From: JASFUX01 sp050050115
GTDB taxonomy: Bacteria; Pseudomonadota; Alphaproteobacteria; Caulobacterales; Maricaulaceae
Direction: 5' to 3'
Length of the DNA stretch: 13,417 nucleotides
NCBI GenBank assembly: GCA_050050115.1
Contig: JASFUX010000076.1
Location: 1-13,417 of the forward strand
Part shown: piece by piece, positions 8,092-13,417 of the stretch
Numbering within the stretch: position 1 is the first letter of the stretch
How the letters are laid out: the number at the start of each line of letters is the position of its first letter
Translations under genes and position numbers: made by a program
Notes under the pieces: model-generated
Told to the model about the DNA's origin: nothing
The model's database searches: none
Seen by the model: only the letters and a program-made list of their open reading frames with translations

Positions 8092-10140
8092 CTAGAGCCG
8101 GTCGCGCGCCTCGCGCACGACGCGCTCGGGCGTGATGTCGAAGTGCTTGTAGAGGTCTTCGGCCGGCGCGCTCTCGCCAAAGCCGGACATGCCCACGAAA
8201 GCGTCGCCCGGACGCAGCACGCCGTCCCAGCCCTGGTTGATCCCGGCCTCGACGACCACGCGCACCGGCGCGGAACCAGGCTCCGCGCCCCGCTTTGAAT
8301 CTGCGGCGCTTTGCGCCGCGGGCGCGGGCGACAAGATCGCCTCCTGCTCAGCCGGCGTCAGCGCCTTGAACCGATCGAGGCAGGGGACCGAGACCACCCG
8401 CGTGGGCGTGCCGCCGCTTTGCAGCTTCGCGCGCGCGACCGCCGCGATGGCGACTTCGGTGCCGGTCGCGAAGATCGAGACTTTGGCGGGCCCGCCCTCG
8501 GCGGGGAGCAGCTCATAAGCGCCCGGCGCGCAGAGATTGTCCGCGCTCGGCTCGGTGCGCAGCGCCGGGGTCTTCTGCCGCGACAGCGCCAGCGCGCTCG
8601 GCCCGTCCAAGCGGTCGAGCGCCAGCGCCCAGCATTCGGCGGTCTCTACCGCGTCGCAGGGGCGGAATACCTCGAGGTTCGGGATCGCCCTTAGTGCGGC
8701 GACGTGCTCGACCGGCTGGTGCGTGGGGCCGTCCTCGCCGAGCCCGATGGAGTCGTGGGTGAGCACGTGGATCACCGGCGCGCCCATGAGCGCCGCCAGC
8801 CGGATCGCCGGGCGCGAATAGTCGGAGAACACCAGGAAGGTGCCGCCGTAGGGCCGCAGACCCTTGTGCAGCGCGATGCCGTTCATCGCCGAGGCCATAC
8901 CGTGCTCGCGCACGCCGTAGTGGACGTAGTCGCCCGAATAGTCCTCGGCGGAGAGGATCTTGGAGTCCTTCCGCTTGGTGTTGTTCGAGCCCGTCAGGTC
9001 GGCCGAGCCGCCCAGCAGCTCGGGCGCGTGCGGACCGATCGCGTCGAGAGCGGCGCCGCTCGCCGCGCGGGTCTGCATCGCCGGCGCTTCGTCGGCCATC
9101 TTGGCGGCGTGCGCGGCGAGAGCGGACTTCGCCGCGTCGCTCAGCCGGCGGTCGAGGCGGCGTTCGAACTCTTCGCGCGTCTTGGGTTCGGCGTCGGCGA
9201 GACGCGCCTGCCAAGCCTCGCGCAGCTCCGCGCCGCGCGCGCCGACCGCGCGCCAGGCGTCGACGATTGCTTCGGGAATCTCGAACGGTGGATGCGGCCA
9301 GTTGAGCGCCTTGCGCGCGCCGGCGATCTCATCCGCACCCAAGGGATTTCCGTGCACGCCGGCGGTGCCGGCCTTGGTCGGCGCGCCGTAGCCGATCTTC
9401 GAGCGCGCGGCGATCATCACCGGGCGCTCGGATTTCAAAGCCGCCGACAGCGCGCGGCGGATCGAGTCCGGATCATGCGCGTCGGCGGCCAGGGTCGCCC
9501 AGCCGGCGGCTTCGAAGCGCTTGGCCTGATCAGTCGCATCAGCGAGCGCAACCGGCCCGTCGATCGAGATCTGATTGTCGTCCCAGATGACGATCAGCTT
9601 GGAGAGCTTCAGCCGACCCGCGAGCGTGATCGCCTCCTGGCTGACGCCTTCCATCAGACAGCCGTCGCCGGCGATGACCCAGGTGCGGTGATCGACGAGG
9701 TCGTCGCCGAACTCTGCGTTCAACGACCGTTCGGCGAGCGCCATGCCGACAGCGTTGGCGAGGCCTTGGCCGAGCGGACCGGTGGTGGTCTCCACGCCCG
9801 CGGCGCAGCCGTACTCGGGGTGACCGGGCGTCTTGGAGCCGAGCTGGCGGAAATTGCGCAGCTCCTTGAGGGTCATGTCCTTGTAGCCGGTCAGGTGCAG
9901 AAGACCGTAGAGCAGCATCGAGCCGTGGCCGGCCGACAGGATGAAGCGGTCGCGGTCGGGCCAATCGGGGGCCTCGGGGTCGAATTTCAGGTATTCGCCG
10001 AACAAGACGCTCGCCACGTCGGCCATGCCCATCGGCATGCCGGGGTGGCCGCTGTTGGCGGCCTCGACGGCGTCCATGGCCAGCGCGCGCAACGCGTTGG
10101 CCATGTCGCGCAGGCTGACGCCGGCGGCGGTGTCGACCAT
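8092..10140 (-). CDS. tkt: Transketolase
   Basis: Transketolase is the cytoplasmic thiamine-diphosphate enzyme that moves two-carbon ketol units between sugar phosphates in the pentose phosphate pathway. The 682-residue product has all family landmarks: 'NSGHPGMPMG' (His32), 'GPLGQGLANAVGMA' (121-134), and the thiamine-diphosphate/metal motif GDG (158-160) through 'WDDNQISIDG' (Asn189). It also has 'GSADLTGSNNT', 'YGVREHGM' with the catalytic Glu412, and 'HDSIGLGEDGPTHQPVEH'. The ATG at 10140 is preceded by GGAGAG with five bases between; the open frame reaching 10182 has no such site. It is about 17 residues longer than usual because of an insertion at about residues 606-624, before 'VRVVVEAG', coded by the palindromic element at 8267-8319. 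It lies upstream of galU and diverges from the transaldolase. Confidence 0.97.
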   Translation of the reverse strand: MVDTAAGVSLRDMANALRALAMDAVEAANSGHPGMPMGMADVASVLFGEYLKFDPEAPDWPDRDRFILSAGHGSMLLYGLLHLTGYKDMTLKELRNFRQLGSKTPGHPEYGCAAGVETTTGPLGQGLANAVGMALAERSLNAEFGDDLVDHRTWVIAGDGCLMEGVSQEAITLAGRLKLSKLIVIWDDNQISIDGPVALADATDQAKRFEAAGWATLAADAHDPDSIRRALSAALKSERPVMIAARSKIGYGAPTKAGTAGVHGNPLGADEIAGARKALNWPHPPFEIPEAIVDAWRAVGARGAELREAWQARLADAEPKTREEFERRLDRRLSDAAKSALAAHAAKMADEAPAMQTRAASGAALDAIGPHAPELLGGSADLTGSNNTKRKDSKILSAEDYSGDYVHYGVREHGMASAMNGIALHKGLRPYGGTFLVFSDYSRPAIRLAALMGAPVIHVLTHDSIGLGEDGPTHQPVEHVAALRAIPNLEVFRPCDAVETAECWALALDRLDGPSALALSRQKTPALRTEPSADNLCAPGAYELLPAEGGPAKVSIFATGTEVAIAAVARAKLQSGGTPTRVVSVPCLDRFKALTPAEQEAILSPAPAAQSAADSKRGAEPGSAPVRVVVEAGINQGWDGVLRPGDAFVGMSGFGESAPAEDLYKHFDITPERVVREARDRL
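8267..8319. repeat. Intragenic palindromic element within tkt (two hairpins around a GANTC site)
   Basis: On the plus strand, GGCGCGGA (8267-8274) pairs with TCCGCGCC (8282-8289), and the loop can add CC/GG pairs to make a near-perfect 23-base palindrome. Fourteen bases later GCGGCGC (8303-8309) pairs perfectly with GCGCCGC (8313-8319) around a TTT loop. Between the hairpins lies GAATC (8297-8301), a CcrM-type GANTC site. The element coincides with a 17-residue excess relative to E. coli transketolase as I recall it. In the tkt frame it encodes low-complexity Ala/Ser plus 'SKRGAEPGSAP'. Its arrangement resembles the inverted-repeat intergenic elements of alphaproteobacteria that carry CcrM sites, but no second copy lies in this window, so its repeat status is inferred. 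Confidence 0.55.
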
Positions 10141-10309
10141 TTGGGCTCTCCAGACTAATTTCGCCACGCGAGCTTGCACCACGGCCCGCAGCAGGTTTCA
10201 ACAACGCCGGACGACGCCGTCAACAGGAGCCCGCCCAGTCGGGCGAGGCGCGACGGCTCGCAATCGGCGCCGCCGCGGCGCAGCTTTAGCGGCGAAAGAG
10301 GCCCAACGC
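10141..10309. promoter_or_regulatory. Divergent tkt/transaldolase intergenic region with two hairpins
   Basis: These 169 bases must hold the start signals for both genes, but I cannot assign clear -35/-10 boxes on either strand. Two hairpins precede the transaldolase. One is GCC-CGCCC (10229-10236) with GGGCG-A-GGC (10241-10249), a stem of eight pairs with one bulged A. The other is GCGCCG (10267-10272) with CGGCGC (10276-10281), a perfect six-pair stem with a CCG loop. Neither is followed by a T-run, so they are not classical terminators. AAGAGG (10296-10301) is the transaldolase ribosome binding site, eight bases from its ATG. Confidence 0.4.
10146..10151 (-). promoter_or_regulatory. Ribosome binding site of tkt
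   Basis: GGAGAG on the minus strand is followed by CCCAA and the ATG at 10140. It fixes the transketolase start there and excludes 14 extra residues of the longer open frame. Confidence 0.65.
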
Positions 10310-10960
10310 ATGAAGATTTTCATCGATTCCGCGGACGTCGAGGAGTTGAGAAAGGCCGCCGTCACCGGCCTGGTCGACGGCGTGACCACCAATCCCTCCC
10401 TTGTGGCCAAGAGCGGCCGGCCGTTTCGCGAGGCGGTGGGGGAGATCTGCGGGCTCGTCGAGGGCCCTGTGAGCGCCGAAGTCGTCGCCACGGAAGTTGA
10501 GGGCATGATCACCGAGGGCCGATCGCTGTCGGAGATCGCGCCCAACGTGACGGTGAAGCTGCCGCTGACGCCGGACGGCCTCAAGGCCTGCCGGACGCTT
10601 TCGAGCGAAGGCGTCAACATCAACGTGACGCTGTGTTTTTCCGCCGTCCAGGCGCTGATGGCCGCCAAGGCCGGGGCGACCTTCATCTCCCCGTTCATCG
10701 GGCGGCTCGATGATGCGGGCGTGGACGGCATGGAGCTGATCCACGACATCCGGATGATCTACGACAACTATGGCTTCACGACGGATATCCTGGCCGCCTC
10801 GATCCGCTCCCCCGCGCACGTGCGCGACGCCGCGCTCGCGGGCGCCGACTGCGCGACGATCCCGCCGAAGGTGTTCTGGTCGCTTTATGAGCACAAGCTG
10901 ACTGATCTGGGGCTCGACGCCTTCCTCTCGGACTGGGCTAAATCGGGACAATCCGTCTAG
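10310..10960 (+). CDS. tal: Transaldolase (short TalC/FSA-type family)
   Basis: A predicted cytoplasmic class I aldolase that transfers dihydroxyacetone units in the non-oxidative pentose phosphate pathway. The 216-residue protein starts 'MKIFIDSADVEEL' with Asp6 and has 'GVTTNPSLVAK' (Asn28). Lys83 in 'NVTVKLPLT' should form the Schiff base, equivalent to Lys85 of E. coli FSA. By hand alignment two discriminating sites are transaldolase-like: Glu57 (SAEVVAT), where FSA has Gln59, and Phe130 (SPFIGR), where FSA has Tyr131. I therefore prefer transaldolase over fructose-6-phosphate aldolase, although automatic annotation may say 'fsa'. The start has AAGAGG eight bases upstream; the same frame is open further upstream, but that part runs antisense into tkt. 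It diverges from transketolase, its pathway partner. Confidence 0.92.
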   Translation: MKIFIDSADVEELRKAAVTGLVDGVTTNPSLVAKSGRPFREAVGEICGLVEGPVSAEVVATEVEGMITEGRSLSEIAPNVTVKLPLTPDGLKACRTLSSEGVNINVTLCFSAVQALMAAKAGATFISPFIGRLDDAGVDGMELIHDIRMIYDNYGFTTDILAASIRSPAHVRDAALAGADCATIPPKVFWSLYEHKLTDLGLDAFLSDWAKSGQSV

Positions 10961-11033
10961 CGACAATCATATATCAACCATTGCGTGCGACGGTTTGCTG
11001 CGCCTCAAAGGTAGTTGAGTCAGTGTCGCGGTC

Positions 11034-11915
11034 ATGTCGAACAAGTCAAAAAGCTCCGTCCAATTCGTTATTTGCGACGACAACATGCACACCCGCAGGC
11101 TCGTCGCAGACGTGCTCGGCGGCGTCGGTTTCGAGAGGATGCAGTTCGCCTCGACCGGCCATGAGCTGCTTGAGCTGACCCAGGAATTCCTCCCCAGCGT
11201 CGTGATCACCTCTTCGCGCGTGCCGGGGATCTCGGGGCTCGAATATACGCGGAAGGTTCGCGCCGGCATGGGCTCGGTCAGCCGCGTCACCTCGATTATC
11301 GTGATGACCGACACGCCGACGCCGAAGTTCCTCGACGCGGCGCGCGACAGCGGCGTCGACGAAATGCTCGCCCGGCCGTTCACCGGAGAGGCGCTGCTCA
11401 CCCGCGTCGAAGCGGTGCTGTTGCGGCCGCGCCGCCTGGTGGAGAGCGTGAACTACGTCGGCCCGTGCCGCCGCCGCCGGATGCTCGACGAATATGAAGG
11501 CCCGATGCGGCGCTTCACCGATCCGCTTGAAGAGGTCAACAAGGCCCCGTGGGAAGCCGAGACCAACCGCGAGCTTGTGCGCACCTGCGTGACCAAAATC
11601 TCAGAGCTGGCGCGCAACCTCGATCCGTCCGACCGCCGCAAGCTGCGCGAGATCTACGCGGCCGTGCGCGACGCCGAGCAGCTCGCTGACGACGTGCGCG
11701 ACGAAGCGATGGGAGACTCCGCGCGTTCGCTGCAGCGCTACATCAGCGCGGTCGGCGCGACGGGCATGCTCGACACCGAGGTCATCACCACCCACATCGA
11801 CGCGATGCAGCAGCTCGGCGCTCTGGGCTCGGACCATCCCGAAGAGCGCGCCAAGCTGGTCACCGGCTTGCACGCCGTGGTCGACAAGCGCCTGCGCCGC
11901 AAGTCCGCCGCCTAG
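11034..11915 (+). CDS. Degenerate receiver-domain protein with unrecognised C-terminal half
   Basis: The first 130 or so residues form a CheY-like receiver: 'QFVICDDNMHTRRLVADVL' supplies the acidic pair Asp15-Asp16, followed by 'PSVVITSSRVPGISGLEYTRKV'. The position that should be the phosphoacceptor Asp is Ser60 (TCT), four residues before Pro64. The usual K-P-F Lys is Arg114 in 'LARPFT'. Classical phosphorylation is therefore unlikely; it may act through protein contacts. Residues 141-161 hold two related basic motifs, 'YVGPCRRRR' and 'YEGPMRRF'. The rest (about 165-293) is charged and looks helical; I recognise no DNA-binding or enzymatic domain. The ATG at 11034 is the only good start after a TGA at 11016, but no close Shine-Dalgarno is visible. 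It ends 15 bases from the convergent glucosidase. Its function is unknown. Confidence 0.85.
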   Translation: MSNKSKSSVQFVICDDNMHTRRLVADVLGGVGFERMQFASTGHELLELTQEFLPSVVITSSRVPGISGLEYTRKVRAGMGSVSRVTSIIVMTDTPTPKFLDAARDSGVDEMLARPFTGEALLTRVEAVLLRPRRLVESVNYVGPCRRRRMLDEYEGPMRRFTDPLEEVNKAPWEAETNRELVRTCVTKISELARNLDPSDRRKLREIYAAVRDAEQLADDVRDEAMGDSARSLQRYISAVGATGMLDTEVITTHIDAMQQLGALGSDHPEERAKLVTGLHAVVDKRLRRKSAA

Positions 11916-11930
11916 TCTTCTCGCCGACGC

Positions 11931-13417
11931 TCAGCCCTCCAGCACCGCCGCGCCGAAGGCCGGCGCGATCAGACGATCGCGCTTGACCCTGCAGCTCGTC
12001 GGCAGGTCCCCCGTCTTCCAGCGTTCGCCCGGCGGCAACGGGATCTCGATCTCGACGTCCGACAGATTGAAGGCGCAGAGCCGGCGTTCCTCGCCGCTGG
12101 TGCGCTCGAACGCCAGAGCGTCGTCCTCGACATGGGTGAAGCGGATCTCCCCGCGCCGCAGCGCCGGACTGGCGCGCCGCAGCGCCAGCACGCGGCGCGC
12201 ATAGGCGAGCGTCGAGGCGGGATCGTTCTCCTGCGCGTCGACGGCGAGCTGGCGATGGCGCGGATCGATCGGCAGCCAGGGTTCGCCCGAGGAGAAGCTG
12301 CACGCGGGCGCGTCGGTCCGCCAGGGCATCGGCGTGCGCGCGCCGTCGCGGCCGAGCGTATGCGGCCATGAGCGCAAGGCCTCGGGATCGCGCAGCTGAT
12401 CGAGCGGCACCTCCGCCTGAGGCAGCCCCAACTCCTCGCCCTGGTAGAGGAAGATCGTGCCGCGCAGGCAGCACAGCAGCGTCACCAGGAGTTTGGCGAA
12501 GCGGTCGTCGGCCGCCGCGCCGCCCCAGCGCGTCGCTGCGCGGACCACGTCGTGATTGGAGAACGACCAGCTCGGCCAGGCGTCGACCGCGGACCAGGGC
12601 GCGAGGGCGTCATGGATAAGATGTCCGCTCAGCGGCGCGTGTTCGAGCAGGAAGAAGTTGTAGGCCGTGTGCAGAGCGTCGGCGCCGGAGGTGTACTGGA
12701 CGGGCCGGTCGAAATATGCCTCGGAAAACACTTCGGCGACGGTGAAGGTTCCTGGATGCCGATCGAGAAGACTGCGCAGCTCGCTGAGGAACTCGAGTGT
12801 TTCGGGCCGCGAGCGATCATAGACGTGGCGCTGCATACAATAAGCCCGGTTCGGATCGCGCGGGTTGTCGTTCGGCGGATTGTCGCGCAGCAGAGGATCG
12901 TGCGCGTAGTAGTTGGCCACGTCGAGCCGGAACCCGTCGACGCCGAGGTCGAGCCAGAAAGCGGCGATGTCGAGAACGGCCGCGCGCACCGCCGGATTGT
13001 GGAAGTTGAGGTCGGGCTGCTCGGCCAAGAAATTGTGCAGATAATATTGCTCGCGCCGCGGCTCCCACGCCCAGGCAGAGCCGCCGAACACCGACAGCCA
13101 GTTGTTCGGCGCCGCGCCGCCCGGCCTCGGATCCGCCCAGACGTACCAGTCCGATTTCTCGCCTTGCCGCGCCGCGCGGCTTTCTTCGAACCAGGGGTGG
13201 AGGTCGGACGTATGCGAATAGACCTGGTCTATAACAAGCTTGAGATCCAACGCATGGGCCCGATCGAGCAGCCGCTTGAAATCGTCGAGGGTCCCGAAGA
13301 TCGGATCGACGTCGCAGTGGTCGGCGACGTCGTAGCCGAAGTCGCACATCGGCGAGCGATAGAAGGGACACAGCCAGATCGCGTCGACGCCGAGCGAGGC
13401 GATGTACGGCAGCTTCT
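11931..13417 (-). CDS. GH13 alpha-glucosidase (5' end outside window)
   Basis: A predicted retaining alpha-glucosidase of the alpha-amylase superfamily, hydrolysing maltose-type oligosaccharides; cell location cannot be judged because the N-terminus is missing. An ATG at 13349 is internal: codons beyond it to the window edge read 'LPYIASLGVDAIWLCPFYRS', a conserved GH13 segment. Region I is 'DQVYSHTSDLHPWF', with Ser replacing the common Asn of DxxxNH. Region II is 'GVDGFRLDVANYY', with the nucleophile Asp at 12921-12923. Region III is 'TVAEVFSE', with the acid/base Glu at 12732-12734. Region IV is 'SFSNHDVVR', with its Asp at 12549-12551. 'NNWLSVFGGSAW' and 'NPPNDNPRDPNR' fit the proteobacterial alpha-glucosidase group (GH13_23-like, from memory). 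A C-terminal beta domain ends at TGA 11931-11933. All catalytic residues are present. Confidence 0.93.
   Translation of the reverse strand, partial: KLPYIASLGVDAIWLCPFYRSPMCDFGYDVADHCDVDPIFGTLDDFKRLLDRAHALDLKLVIDQVYSHTSDLHPWFEESRAARQGEKSDWYVWADPRPGGAAPNNWLSVFGGSAWAWEPRREQYYLHNFLAEQPDLNFHNPAVRAAVLDIAAFWLDLGVDGFRLDVANYYAHDPLLRDNPPNDNPRDPNRAYCMQRHVYDRSRPETLEFLSELRSLLDRHPGTFTVAEVFSEAYFDRPVQYTSGADALHTAYNFFLLEHAPLSGHLIHDALAPWSAVDAWPSWSFSNHDVVRAATRWGGAAADDRFAKLLVTLLCCLRGTIFLYQGEELGLPQAEVPLDQLRDPEALRSWPHTLGRDGARTPMPWRTDAPACSFSSGEPWLPIDPRHRQLAVDAQENDPASTLAYARRVLALRRASPALRRGEIRFTHVEDDALAFERTSGEERRLCAFNLSDVEIEIPLPPGERWKTGDLPTSCRVKRDRLIAPAFGAAVLEG

Noticed and set aside
8055..8180. N-terminal extension of galU by 42 residues
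   Set aside because: The extension is Ser/Thr/Arg low-complexity, overlaps the tkt 3' end and lacks a ribosome binding site; AGGGA fixes the ATG at 8054.
8267..8319. Transketolase insertion as a frameshift or assembly error
   Set aside because: The frame is uninterrupted on both sides and conserved motifs resume at 'VRVVVEAG', so the segment is a genuine in-frame insertion.
8704..10158. 484-residue open frame on the plus strand, antisense to transketolase
   Set aside because: Arg/Gly/Val/His-rich with no recognisable motif. It mirrors a highly conserved tkt coding strand, and long antisense frames are expected at this G+C.
9941..10309. N-terminal extension of the transaldolase
   Set aside because: It reads antisense through the tkt start. 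The family N-terminus begins exactly at 10310 with its own ribosome binding site.
1..13417. CRISPR array, tRNA/rRNA genes, insertion sequence or prophage
   Set aside because: Reading both strands I found no regularly spaced repeats, tRNA-like cloverleaf, transposase or integrase signature; genes are packed with short gaps.

Overview
The window is a gene-dense, GC-rich (about two thirds G+C by eye) chromosomal segment. It most likely comes from an alphaproteobacterium of the Caulobacterales/Maricaulales/Hyphomonadales type. The evidence is the mreC-mreD-mrdA-rodA order, a transketolase paired with a short (216 aa) transaldolase, a GH13 alpha-glucosidase with the 'DQVYSHTSD' signature, and GANTC sites rarer than base composition predicts, as expected where CcrM acts. 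The lineage is inferred from gene content, not from a marker gene. No rRNA, tRNA, CRISPR array, prophage, transposase or plasmid function is visible.

Layout. (1) 2-4537, plus strand: the rod-shape operon mreC (5' end cut by the window), mreD, mrdA (PBP2) and rodA, each start overlapping the previous stop by 1-4 bases. (2) 4612-5970, plus: an 11-helix sodium:neurotransmitter symporter family (LeuT-fold) transporter with its own strong ribosome binding site. (3) 5971-6186: a 216-base gene-free leader. (4) 6187-7176, plus: UDP-glucuronate 4-epimerase, converging on galU (7173-8054, minus); the two stops share the four bases CTAG. (5) 8092-10140, minus: transketolase, 37 bases upstream of galU and probably co-transcribed with it. 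(6) 10141-10309: a divergent intergenic region with two hairpins. (7) 10310-10960, plus: transaldolase (FSA/TalC-size family). (8) 11034-11915, plus: a receiver-domain protein without the phosphoacceptor Asp and conserved Lys, with an unrecognised C-terminal half. (9) 11931-13417, minus: GH13 alpha-glucosidase whose 5' end lies beyond the window.

Functionally, the first block builds the elongasome, which makes peptidoglycan in the lateral wall. GalU and the epimerase supply UDP-glucose and UDP-galacturonate for envelope polysaccharide; the UDP-glucose dehydrogenase that would link them is not in the window. Transketolase and transaldolase, transcribed divergently, form the non-oxidative pentose phosphate branch. 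The GH13 enzyme is probably the edge of a maltose/alpha-glucoside utilisation cluster.

Most of the window is well-known housekeeping content and I see no convincing new multi-gene system. The two items most worth a second look are a palindromic insertion inside transketolase (8267-8319; two hairpins flanking a GANTC site, read in frame as about 17 extra residues) and the degenerate receiver protein at 11034-11915.
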